A stretch of DNA of 6,648 bases from the NCBI GenBank assembly GCA_021847625.1, contig JAJZQK010000190.1:1-6648 (forward strand), given 5' to 3'. The DNA is from Chloroflexota bacterium. GTDB lineage: Bacteria > Chloroflexota > FW602-bin22 > JAMCYS01. How positions within the stretch are numbered: position 1 is the stretch's first letter; each line of letters begins with the position of its first letter. The notes beneath the pieces are model-generated. The model did not search any database and was not told where the DNA came from. It saw nothing but the letters and a program-made list of their open reading frames with translations. Of this stretch, positions 1 to 5,722 are shown one piece after another. Made by a program: the position numbers and the translations under genes.

Positions 1-363
1 TGGGCTGCTTTGCATTACCCTGTCGACGATCGTCCTGTCCTCGCCATCCGCCAGGCAGGCGGCCACGTCCGCGGGTGTGTACTCCTTCGCCTGGTTGCCA
101 TTCCGGCTGAGCGTCTGGTCGCCCCAAACCGGATCGGAGAGGACGATGCCGAAGCGAGCCCCTTCGCGAGCGGCGTTCGAGACGGTGTTGTAGAGGAGGA
201 TCGCCCTTGCCCCGTCTATCAGCCCCGCCGTCAGGAGGACGATGAGGGGCAAGATGAGGGCAAACTCGACCAGCGCCTGCCCCCGCGCCCCGTGGCGCTG
301 GGCGGGCGTCCGGACGACCGCGGGTATCCGATTCGGTCTGTAGCCGCCAATCCTGCTAGGCAT
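1..363 (-). CDS. TadE-like pseudopilin A2 (partial, 3' end beyond window)
   Basis: Second TadE-like gene of module A. The first 121 codons are visible and the frame is still open at base 1. A basic N-terminus leads to the prepilin-type motif RGQALVEF, with Gly28 before the cleavage point and Glu33 at +5, then a hydrophobic segment (about residues 34-49) and the family block YNTVSNAAREGARFGIVL (58-75). TadE proteins are processed by a prepilin peptidase and act at the membrane in Flp pilus assembly. It is paralogous to TadE-B2: both share the AAR-GARFGIVL block followed by D--WG. The ATG at 363 overlaps the end of TadE-A1 by 8 bases, and no other ATG, GTG or TTG lies before the motif, so this start is firm unless translation begins upstream. 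There is no clear Shine-Dalgarno sequence, so translation is probably coupled to A1. The family call is secure; the exact function is inferred. Confidence 0.88.
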   Translation of the reverse strand, partial: MPSRIGGYRPNRIPAVVRTPAQRHGARGQALVEFALILPLIVLLTAGLIDGARAILLYNTVSNAAREGARFGIVLSDPVWGDQTLSRNGNQAKEYTPADVAACLADGEDRTIVDRVMQSSP

Positions 364-796
364 ATCTGATCGTCGCGCTGTAGGTGAAGGTGATGTGATC
401 GCCCCAGCCGGCAAACTCGCCGATGGGCCCCGCTAGCGGATTGAGGAAATAGAAGTCGTACGTCACCGTCACCGTTGCGTTGTCGCCCTCGACGATAACG
501 TCAGGCGGGTTCACGGAAACGGAGGTAACGGTGATACCCTGCGCCTCGATCTCGTTGGCAACGGCCTGCTCGACAATGGCGATACGCTCGGCGTCGGTGT
601 CGACGTCCAGTTTCCGCGCCTCGATCGCGTAGGCGCCCCCGGCCCGCGTGGCGTTGGCCACGGCGGTATAGTAGTGGAACGCCCTGCCCAGGTCGAGCGC
701 GCCCAGCAGCAACATAACCAGGATCGGCAGCAGCAGGGCTAGCTCGACAACCGATTGGCCGCGCTGTTTGGCTTGGATGCCTCCCTGGGCGCTCAT
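356..796 (-). CDS. TadE-like pseudopilin A1
   Basis: First gene of module A, 146 residues, a normal length for TadE-like proteins. The short basic leader ends in QRG, with Gly13 before the predicted prepilin peptidase cut and Glu18 at +5. A hydrophobic helix follows (about 19-34), then LDLGRAF and AVANATRAGGAYA, which are typical of the family. The remaining ~100 residues are beta-rich and end in FTYSATIRYA. TadE-B1 ends in FTYSTTIRYA, so the two are close paralogues. The ATG at 796 is preceded by GGAGGGG (806-812), with slightly long spacing. A good sigma70-like promoter lies about 100 bases upstream, so this is the first gene of its transcript. The protein is probably a membrane-anchored minor pilin exposed outside the cell. 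The family is clear from the N-terminus; the role in a particular pilus is inference. Confidence 0.92.
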   Translation of the reverse strand: MSAQGGIQAKQRGQSVVELALLLPILVMLLLGALDLGRAFHYYTAVANATRAGGAYAIEARKLDVDTDAERIAIVEQAVANEIEAQGITVTSVSVNPPDVIVEGDNATVTVTYDFYFLNPLAGPIGEFAGWGDHITFTYSATIRYA

Positions 797-885
797 TGTA
801 ACTCACCCCTCCGGGAAGACGTGTGGTAGCCGACGAAACCAACGGTTGCCATGGTAAACAAGGGGTACATTTCCCAGTCTCGCGT

Positions 886-896
886 ATAGTACTTAT
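886..896. promoter_or_regulatory. Possible operator at the module A start site
   Basis: The plus strand reads ATAGTACTTAT, centred on the palindrome AGTACT and overlapping the last two bases of the -10 box. The same 11 bases occur in the opposite orientation just downstream of the module B -10 box. A site at +1 would suit a repressor, but no binding protein is encoded nearby and the assignment is inference. Confidence 0.35.
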
Positions 897-923
897 TGTA
901 CTCCCCAGTTGGCTAGCAGTCAA
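895..923 (-). promoter_or_regulatory. Sigma70-type promoter of module A
   Basis: Read on the minus strand, a -35 box TTGACT (918-923, 5/6 to consensus) is followed by a 17-base spacer and a -10 box TACAAT (895-900, 5/6). Transcription would start near 888, giving a leader of about 90 bases before the TadE-A1 ATG. The module B promoter has the same -35 box and spacer, which argues against chance. No experimental support is visible. Confidence 0.75.
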
Positions 924-1050
924 TGATTCAGTCGGTAGTGGGTCCTTCGGCGCATCGGCAGGCAAGGAGAAAGGTTGCGGAGGGTAGGGCCTAAGTGAGC
1001 GGGCGGTCTGCCGCACATGGCGGGCGGACACTGTATGGTTAGGAAAGGCG

Positions 1051-1092
1051 GCGAGGCCTCGCAGCCGGCACGAATTTCGGCCACTGCGAGGC
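1051..1092 (-). terminator. Stem-loop after TadG-B3, possible terminator
   Basis: GCCTCGCAG (1056-1064) and CTGCGAGGC (1084-1092) form a perfect 9-bp stem, with a short inner CCG/CGG helix. The outer edge is also part of a 12-bp palindrome, GCGAGGCCTCGC (1051-1062). It starts about 43 bases after the TadG-B3 stop codon. The minus-strand RNA has only UUU about 9 bases downstream and no real U-tract, so it may be a weak terminator or an mRNA 3' end structure. Confidence 0.4.
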
Positions 1093-1134
1093 TCCACGGG
1101 CGAACCTACCGCTAATCCGTGGCTTGGGAAAGCG

Positions 1135-2385
1135 TCACTTTGTCAAGATGCACTTGGGCCAGCGCGGGGCGTAGTTGGAGTCGTAGGTTATGACCGTGGC
1201 GTTGTTCCCTTCGATTGTCACCGTATCGGCGATGACCTGCCCGGTCAACATTGGCGTGTAGGCATTTCCAACGAGTTTCACGTTGGCGTTTGGCGCATAG
1301 ATCGAGCCATACATTGAGACAGCGCCCCCGCCGTTGATCTTGACCTCGCCTTTCCCTTCGTTCCAGATGACGAGATTATTGTACGTTCCCAGATCTGCCT
1401 CGAACAGGAAGTCGGCCCCGGCATTGACCGTGACACCCGCGTTGCGGTCGGTAAGGTAGAAATGCACCGGTCCCCAGGGTCTGTGGGTCTCAAGATTACT
1501 CATGTTGCTGTCGCTGATCGGTCCCCACGTCCACGGCTCCTCACCTGGGCCACTGACCCCTATCGCCGTGCCCTGGACCTCGAGGCCTTGGCTCCCGGTA
1601 ATGACGTACACCCCGGGCAGGAACATGGCATTCTTTGTGACCTTAATCTTGGTGGGGTATGTTCCGGGGTAACAGACTTCCCAATCTGGCTCGGTAGCAG
1701 GAACACAGCCCGGCCCCGTCGTCGCCGTGGGTGGGTCAAGGTTCGCCAACGGGTCGCCCATCGGGGTCACGGGGTTGTCGAGCGATCCATAGTGGAAGTT
1801 CGGGTTAGAAAGGTCCGCGTCGCCACCCACCGAGACACTTCCCGTGACGGTCTGGTCCGCCGTGCCGCCAGTGTTAAGGTCCCCGTTCGCCCAGATGCTG
1901 CCGTTCACGGTCAGGGCGGCATTACCGCCGATGTCTATGGAGTGGTTGCCGTTGTCCAGGGCGATAATCGCGCCGTCGCCGGACCCTCCTTGGTCCGTCG
2001 CCACCGCCAGCGCCTCGACAGTCATCGCGTCTCTGCCAAACACGCGAGCGAAGAAGGTTGGCATGTCCCGGGCGACCTTGACCTGCACATGGTTCGTGCT
2101 GCCGGTGTACGGCGCCCCTTCGGCCGTCGGCGGGATGCTGACCGCCACCTCACTAAGGGTAGCGCCGTTGTTCTGAGCGCTCGTCCGAGCCAAAGATGTG
2201 ACCGTCGCGCTGTTCGGGAGACCCTGCGCACCGGCGAGCGCGGCCTCGTCCGCCACGTTCTGCAGGTGGCGCCTTTCGGCATACGCCCGGCCCACGTCGA
2301 CGACCAGGGCGACGGCCCCCAGCAGTACCACCGCTATCAACGTAAAAAAGACCAGGGTCTGCCCGGACTCTCCGCGCCTCTTCAT
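1135..2385 (-). CDS. TadG-like protein B3 with beta-helix-like extracellular region
   Basis: 416 residues, last gene of module B. The N-terminus (MKRRGESGQTLVFF), a hydrophobic helix (about 12-29), DVGRAYAERRHLQNVADEAALAGA (30-53) and a VFGRDAMTVEALAVA segment (115-129) match the Flp pilus-assembly TadE/G-like family. Phe13 stands where TadE proteins have Glu at +5, so prepilin-type cleavage is doubtful and it is probably a stable membrane anchor. From about 138 the chain changes to Gly/Asn/Val-rich repeats (INGSIWANGDL-like, VTGSVSVGGDADL, LPGVYVITGSQGLEV, GGAVSMYGSIYAPNANV, GQVIADTVTIEGN). These suggest a right-handed beta-helix like the C-terminal part of some PilX/TadG proteins. Cys227 and Cys238 could form a disulfide. 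The ATG at 2385 has GAGGGGG (2392-2398) six bases upstream. It sits 90 bases after TadE-B2 with no promoter seen. The likely role is a surface-exposed minor component or adhesin; the ligand is unknown. Confidence 0.9.
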   Translation of the reverse strand: MKRRGESGQTLVFFTLIAVVLLGAVALVVDVGRAYAERRHLQNVADEAALAGAQGLPNSATVTSLARTSAQNNGATLSEVAVSIPPTAEGAPYTGSTNHVQVKVARDMPTFFARVFGRDAMTVEALAVATDQGGSGDGAIIALDNGNHSIDIGGNAALTVNGSIWANGDLNTGGTADQTVTGSVSVGGDADLSNPNFHYGSLDNPVTPMGDPLANLDPPTATTGPGCVPATEPDWEVCYPGTYPTKIKVTKNAMFLPGVYVITGSQGLEVQGTAIGVSGPGEEPWTWGPISDSNMSNLETHRPWGPVHFYLTDRNAGVTVNAGADFLFEADLGTYNNLVIWNEGKGEVKINGGGAVSMYGSIYAPNANVKLVGNAYTPMLTGQVIADTVTIEGNNATVITYDSNYAPRWPKCILTK

Positions 2386-2475
2386 CTCCTACCCCCTCAA
2401 ACAGTAGCAATCAAAGCGAGCCGATCGTCCCACCCTCTGCCTCAACAGCCAGAAGAGAGAGCGTCGCCCGCTTCC

Positions 2476-2988
2476 TTACTCGATGATCATCACGCTCGAC
2501 GCCGTGACCGTGATGCTCCCGGTGCCGAGGATATACGACACCAGCGGCGTGAACGGGTGCGAGACCGTGACCTCCAACGGGTCGAGGTGATGCTTGCGTA
2601 CCTTGTTGTCGCCCGTCATAATGTCGATCTGGACGGTGGTCTGCGCCGGGTCGAGGGCCGTATCCCGCCGCGCTATCTGGCCCACGATCGTATTCTCATA
2701 CGCCGAGGCCAGATAGGCCGTCGTCGGAGAGTAGGTCCCCTCCACGTTGCCGTCGCTCAAGAACGGATTGTTGTCCTCGTCCACGTATCCCCAGGCCGCG
2801 TCCGTGAGGACGATGCCGAAGCGCGCCCCGTCGCGGGCGGCCGTCGACACGGTGTTGTAGAAGAGCGCGCCGCGCGCGAGGTCGATCACCCCCGCGGTGA
2901 GCATTAGTAGGACCGGGAGAATGAACGCGAACTCCACCAGCGTCTGGCCGGCAATACTCCGCTCAGGCTTCCTCGACTCTCGCCCCAT
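2476..2988 (-). CDS. TadE-like pseudopilin B2
   Basis: Second gene of module B. From the ATG at 2988 it has 170 residues. The basic leader ends in IAG, then QTLVEFAFILP: Gly14 precedes the cut and Glu19 is at +5. A hydrophobic helix follows (about 20-35), then the family block FYNTVSTAARDGARFGIVL. The C-terminal part is longer than in A1, B1, C1 and C2 and includes an acidic, Asn-rich stretch after the block, ending VTASSVMIIE. It is paralogous to TadE-A2. Start choice: AAGGGA (2995-3000) lies six bases before 2988. The ATG at 3006, which overlaps the TadE-B1 end by 8 bases as in the A1/A2 pair, is a serious alternative that adds six residues. An ATG at 3039 is further away and unsupported. 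Expression is probably coupled to B1. The function as a pilus minor subunit is inferred from family. Confidence 0.9.
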   Translation of the reverse strand: MGRESRKPERSIAGQTLVEFAFILPVLLMLTAGVIDLARGALFYNTVSTAARDGARFGIVLTDAAWGYVDEDNNPFLSDGNVEGTYSPTTAYLASAYENTIVGQIARRDTALDPAQTTVQIDIMTGDNKVRKHHLDPLEVTVSHPFTPLVSYILGTGSITVTASSVMIIE

Positions 2989-2998
2989 CGCCGTTCCC

Positions 2999-3457
2999 TT
3001 ACGCATATCGGATTGTCGTCGAATAGGTAAACTCAACATCGCTGCCCCAATACGCCTGCGCCAACGGATTCAGCAGGTGGAACTTGTACTTGACCTGGAT
3101 TTCGGCAGACGTCCCACTGGGCATTGAGGTATCAGGGGTGACCGTAATATCAGTCCTCGCGATGGCAACCTGGGAAGCCGCCTCGCGCTGGATAAGGTCC
3201 TTAACGATGTCGATGCGCTCGGCGACCGTGTAGCTGGTCAGCCCCGTGGCGTTGATCGCGTAGGCGGCCCCCGTGCGGGTGGCGTTGGCCACCGCGGCGT
3301 AACTGTAGTAAGCGCGCCCCAGGTCGAGCGCACCCAACAGAATCATCACAAGCATCGGCAGCAGCAAGGCCAGCTCGACGAGCGATTGGCCGCGGCGGCC
3401 CAGCGCCTTATCCTTTGTCTTAGTGGCCATTCGGCCTTGGCTCTTCTCTTGATGCAT
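2999..3457 (-). CDS. TadE-like pseudopilin B1
   Basis: First gene of module B, 152 residues from the ATG at 3457. A Lys/Arg-rich leader ends in GRRG, then QSLVELALLLP: Gly23 precedes the predicted cut and Glu28 is at +5. A hydrophobic helix (about 29-44), LDLGRAYYSYAAVANATRTGAAYA and a beta-rich tail ending FTYSTTIRYA complete a typical TadE-like protein. It is the closest relative in the window to TadE-A1, with near-identical N- and C-terminal ends and a more variable middle. The ATG at 3457 has AAAGG (3466-3470) eight bases upstream, next to GAGGGG (3471-3476). Other possible starts are a GTG at 3484, whose first codons would cover that site, and an ATG at 3430. It is transcribed from the promoter at 3628-3656 with a leader of about 160 bases. 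Membrane anchoring is seen; pilus assembly is the family role. Confidence 0.91.
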   Translation of the reverse strand: MHQEKSQGRMATKTKDKALGRRGQSLVELALLLPMLVMILLGALDLGRAYYSYAAVANATRTGAAYAINATGLTSYTVAERIDIVKDLIQREAASQVAIARTDITVTPDTSMPSGTSAEIQVKYKFHLLNPLAQAYWGSDVEFTYSTTIRYA

Positions 3458-3612
3458 CTCGCTAGCCTTTCCCCTCGGCGACACGTGTGAAGCGACGAGT
3501 TACCAACAAGTGGGTTCTTGGTACTAGGCCCGGGCAATCCGCGTAACCCGCCGCGGACACTGGACCAGTCGGCCCAGCCACCTTGGCGTGCCCTTCTTAA
3601 CAAAGCGGACAG

Positions 3613-3623
3613 ATAAGTACTAT
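3613..3623. promoter_or_regulatory. Possible operator at the module B start site
   Basis: The plus strand reads ATAAGTACTAT, the exact reverse complement of the 11-base motif at the module A start site. It begins four bases downstream of the -10 box and covers the expected transcription start near 3621. Candidate repressor or regulator site; inferred from sharing between the two promoters only. Confidence 0.35.
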
Positions 3624-3627
3624 CCAT

Positions 3628-3656
3628 GTTATACCGGATGGTGTCTTAGTAGTCAA
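3628..3656 (-). promoter_or_regulatory. Sigma70-type promoter of module B
   Basis: On the minus strand, a -35 box TTGACT (3651-3656, 5/6 to consensus) and a -10 box TATAAC (3628-3633, 5/6) are separated by exactly 17 bases. The match ATTGACTnCTA extends across the -35 region of the module A promoter as well. The predicted start is near 3621, about 165 bases before the TadE-B1 ATG. Confidence 0.78.
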
Positions 3657-3672
3657 TCGTTTGGGCACGAAA

Positions 3673-3684
3673 CATGGGCCCATG
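3673..3684. promoter_or_regulatory. 12-bp palindrome upstream of the module B promoter
   Basis: CATGGGCCCATG is a perfect palindrome centred about 57 bases upstream of the expected start of transcription, a usual distance for an activator site. The module A promoter has no such site. It could be a dimeric regulator site or chance. Confidence 0.25.
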
Positions 3685-3702
3685 GGGTGAGGGTTTGGTT
3701 AT

Positions 3703-3735
3703 GGCCGCGTGAAACCATGTAAACTTCACCGGGCC
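3703..3735 (-). other. Imperfect stem-loop downstream of TadG-C3
   Basis: GGCC (3703-3706) and GGCC (3732-3735) plus GTGAA/TTCAC inner arms form a stem of 4 + 5 bp with a 2x2 internal loop and a loop of about 11 bases. It lies between the TadG-C3 stop and the module B promoter. No U-tract follows on the minus strand, so termination is uncertain. Confidence 0.25.
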
Positions 3736-3768
3736 TGAAGCAATTGGGAGGGGAATGAGTAACGATAC

Positions 3769-3813
3769 CCTCGCCGGCAGCTATCCTAGGGGAAGCGGTA
3801 GCTGCCGGTGAGG
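3769..3813 (-). terminator. Long hairpin across the TadG-C3 stop codon
   Basis: The arms 3769-3783 (CCTCGCCGGCAGCTA) and 3799-3813 (TAGCTGCCGGTGAGG) match over 14 of 15 positions, and the loop of 15 bases contains the TAG stop codon of TadG-C3. In the minus-strand RNA the odd position is an A/C mismatch; in a plus-strand RNA it would be a G-U pair. No U-run follows on the minus strand. It may block 3' exonucleases or weakly terminate module C transcripts. Confidence 0.45.
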
Positions 3814-5282
3814 TCTTCGCCGGTGGCGCAACCGGCCTTGGTGGCCGTGAAGTGCCAATAGTAGGTGCCGTTGTATAGGTTGTTCCAGCTGCGCGAGCCG
3901 CTGCTGGCCGTGCCGTTCCACGAAGAGCCGTAGGAACCGGGGTTCGTGCCCCATTCGAACGTCCAGTTCACCGTGACGTCCGTCGACCAGGTCATATCCA
4001 GGTCGAACTTGCTCGCGTTCTGCGCCGTGCCCGCGAAGTCGGGTCCCGTGACCGCGACGGCACAGGCCCCGGCGGGCGTCGCCGTGGGCGTCGCGGTGGC
4101 CGTGGCGGTGGCCGTCGGCGCGGTGGTGGGCGTGGCGGCGGGCAGCGGCGTGGCCGTCGGTCCCGGCTCCTGCGGCACCAGGCGGATCACTCGCGGGCCC
4201 CACGGCAAGCCGCCGCCGCTGGGCGTGCCGCTGGCGACGATGTAGGGCGTGAACTCCAGCGCGTCGGCGGCGTTGGCCTCCAGGTCGGCCAGGTACACCT
4301 TGAAGGCCGCGAAGCCGGAAAGGCGCAGGGCATCGCCGGTCCCGAGGCCGTTGTTATGCGGGTCGGCGTCAGCGGCGAAGTTGTGATTCGCCTCAAACTG
4401 GTCGAACAGCGGCACGAGCAGGATACCGTACTGGCCCCCGCTGTCGCTCAGATTCTGGGCGACGATCATGTCGTGAAGGCCTTCCTGGTTTGATTTACCG
4501 TGGCTGTCGGCGATGTTCTCGGCGTGGTCGCCGTTGACGATCGGCAGCCAGTAGCCTGGACGCAGCTCGCCCTGGAGCCCGTAGGCCGCCCAGCAACCCA
4601 GCTTGGCGTTGATGTTCCCCGTGCACGGCCTCTCGTCGAAGTCGCTGTAGTCGACCGCCCCCTTGAAGTTGCTCGGTAGGCCGGCATCCTCGTAGACCTG
4701 GGCGTACTGGGGCGACCAGAGGTTGTAAGGCGGCGGGCTCGGCGAAGCCTCGAAATCCTCGCTGGGCACGGCCAACGGCACCAAGCCGCCCAAGCCGAGA
4801 GGCATCTCGGCGGGGGTAGAGACGGCAGCGGCCGAGGCGCCGACCTCGTAGGTGGCCTGCCCCAAGAGCTGCGAGAAGAAGCCTGTCTGGTCGGTGCTGG
4901 TGGACACCTGCACGCCGGCCGCGCCGGCGGGGACACTCCCGCAGGCCCCCACGTCGCAGCCGGCTATCGGGTTGCGACCAGAGTCTATGTACTGGGCGCT
5001 ATGGGCCTGCCCGTTGGCGAACTTGAGGTGGCCGACGTACTTGGCGACCTCGCCCGACACCACGCCGTCGTCGCTCGTCCCCAGGGCGACGAGCCTGGTC
5101 CCGGCCAGGGCGGCGTTGTCGGCCGCGTTCTGCTGCTCGCGCCGGGAGGCGTAGGCCAGGCCCGCGTCGAAGATCAGGGCCAGGAAGCCCAGCAGCACGA
5201 GGACGATCAGGGCAGTGACGACGAGTACCTGCCCTTCCTCGCCCGCGAGAACGCGGCGCCTCTTTGCCTTCGCCCTAGTCAT
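3786..5282 (-). CDS. TadG-like protein C3 with Thr/Pro stalk and C-terminal domain
   Basis: 498 residues, last gene of module C. A basic leader (RAKAKRRR), GEEGQVLVV and a hydrophobic helix (about 19-42), then FDAGLAYASRREQQNAADNAALAGTRL, identify the TadE/G-like family. The +5 position is Val22 rather than Glu, so prepilin cleavage is unlikely. Residues about 80-370 form an extracellular region with Cys109/114 and Cys220/230 as possible disulfides. Residues 373-404 are a Thr/Ala/Pro stalk, a common type of spacer in secreted bacterial proteins. Residues 407-485, flanked by Cys407 and Cys485, are Trp/Tyr/Asn/Gly-rich and look like a beta-sandwich (fibronectin-III-like), perhaps a binding domain. 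Start: the ATG at 5282 has GAGGGG seven bases upstream, in the same arrangement as TadG-B3. A GTG at 5297 overlaps TadE-C2 by 4 bases and adds five residues. It shares only the N-terminal anchor with TadG-B3. Confidence 0.9.
   Translation of the reverse strand: MTRAKAKRRRVLAGEEGQVLVVTALIVLVLLGFLALIFDAGLAYASRREQQNAADNAALAGTRLVALGTSDDGVVSGEVAKYVGHLKFANGQAHSAQYIDSGRNPIAGCDVGACGSVPAGAAGVQVSTSTDQTGFFSQLLGQATYEVGASAAAVSTPAEMPLGLGGLVPLAVPSEDFEASPSPPPYNLWSPQYAQVYEDAGLPSNFKGAVDYSDFDERPCTGNINAKLGCWAAYGLQGELRPGYWLPIVNGDHAENIADSHGKSNQEGLHDMIVAQNLSDSGGQYGILLVPLFDQFEANHNFAADADPHNNGLGTGDALRLSGFAAFKVYLADLEANAADALEFTPYIVASGTPSGGGLPWGPRVIRLVPQEPGPTATPLPAATPTTAPTATATATATPTATPAGACAVAVTGPDFAGTAQNASKFDLDMTWSTDVTVNWTFEWGTNPGSYGSSWNGTASSGSRSWNNLYNGTYYWHFTATKAGCATGEDLTGSYRFP
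4071..4166 (-). repeat. Low-complexity Thr/Ala/Pro-coding repeat in TadG-C3
   Basis: The DNA is an irregular run of GCCACC/GACGCC-type units encoding the ATATATATPTATP stalk of TadG-C3. It stays in frame and the protein continues into a folded domain, so it is a coding repeat. Such tracts can change length by slippage, which would alter stalk length. Confidence 0.7.
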
Positions 5283-5293
5283 TAATCTACCCC

Positions 5294-5722
5294 TCACCGC
5301 ACGACCGCCTTTGCCGAGGCCGACAGGTCGACGGCCCCTCCCGGCAGAAAAGCGCTGATTACCGGCGTCACCGGCGCGAAGCGGTAGGAAACGCGGACGG
5401 TGACCACGTCGCCGTAGGTCCGCGCGGCCTGGGCGGGGGTGATGTCGATATCGCCCGGCCCTAGGCCCGCGAGCATCGCCGTGCGGTTGATTACCTCCGC
5501 CCGGATGTTGGCGTCGGTGCCGGCGTTGAACTCCGCCGGGTTGTGGATTGCCAGGCGGGCCCCCTCCCGGGCGGCGTTGGAGATGGCGTTGTAGGCGGCC
5601 ACCCCCCGGCCGAAGTCGAAGATACCCATTAGCAGAAAAGCGAAGATGCCGAAGACCAGCGCGAACTCGACCACCGCCTGGCCCCGCTGCCCCCGCTCGA
5701 ACGGCCTAGCAAGCCCCCTCAC
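5294..5722 (-). CDS. TadE-like pseudopilin C2
   Basis: Second gene of module C, 142 residues. The leader RPFERGQRG is followed by QAVVEFALVFGIFAFLLMGIFDFGRG: Gly14 precedes the predicted prepilin cut, Glu19 is at +5, and a hydrophobic helix spans about 20-35. The block AYNAISNAAREGARLAIHNP is the TadE family signature and is closest in type to the second TadE of modules A and B. The C-terminal part is beta-rich (VVTVRVSYRFAPVTP). The GTG start at 5722 overlaps the TGA of TadE-C1 in a GTGA arrangement, and its own stop overlaps a GTG at 5297 in the same way, so the three genes are very probably one translationally coupled operon. The role as an assembly or minor pilin subunit is family knowledge; the system it serves is not shown here. 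Confidence 0.92.
   Translation of the reverse strand: MRGLARPFERGQRGQAVVEFALVFGIFAFLLMGIFDFGRGVAAYNAISNAAREGARLAIHNPAEFNAGTDANIRAEVINRTAMLAGLGPGDIDITPAQAARTYGDVVTVRVSYRFAPVTPVISAFLPGGAVDLSASAKAVVR

Larger units (their letters stand above)
797..1134. other. Intergenic region between modules B and A
   Basis: 338 bases with no supportable gene. In minus-strand order it holds a stem-loop shortly after the TadG-B3 stop (1051-1092), a featureless stretch, the module A promoter (895-923), a motif at the transcription start (886-896), and a leader of about 90 bases. The leader shares CACACGT, GTTGGT and a G-rich ribosome binding site with the module B leader. An ORF can be read through the region but has no family features, and it covers the promoter and part of TadE-A1 in another frame. 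Confidence 0.8.
3458..3785. other. Intergenic region between modules C and B
   Basis: About 330 bases without a supportable gene. In minus-strand order it holds the left arm of a hairpin that begins inside TadG-C3 (3769-3813), an imperfect stem-loop (3703-3735), a 12-bp palindrome (3673-3684), the module B promoter (3628-3656), a motif at the start site (3613-3623), and a leader of about 160 bases. The leader contains a short palindrome, ACTGGACCAGT, and the CACACGT...GAGGGG block shared with module A. I see no riboswitch core that I recognise. Confidence 0.8.

Noticed and set aside
10..369. Plus-strand open frame of 119 codons at the left edge
   Set aside because: Antisense to the TadE-A2 gene, whose prepilin motif and NTVSNAAREGARFGIVL block are unmistakable.
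501..1097. Minus-strand open frame of 198 codons over the A promoter and TadE-A1
   Set aside because: Different frame from TadE-A1, crosses the promoter and leader, and its composition is typical of a shadow frame.
1462..2907. A 481-codon open frame on the plus strand
   Set aside because: It lies antisense to TadG-B3 and TadE-B2, which have clear family motifs. The Arg/His/Val-rich translation has no recognisable domain and is a high-GC shadow frame.
3458..3625. Possible riboswitch (for example cyclic di-GMP) in the long module B leader
   Set aside because: I looked for the conserved cores of common classes and saw none; only short inverted repeats are visible.
4071..4166. Possible tandem repeat or CRISPR-like array
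   Set aside because: The units are short and irregular with no spacers, and encode an in-frame Thr/Ala/Pro stalk in TadG-C3.
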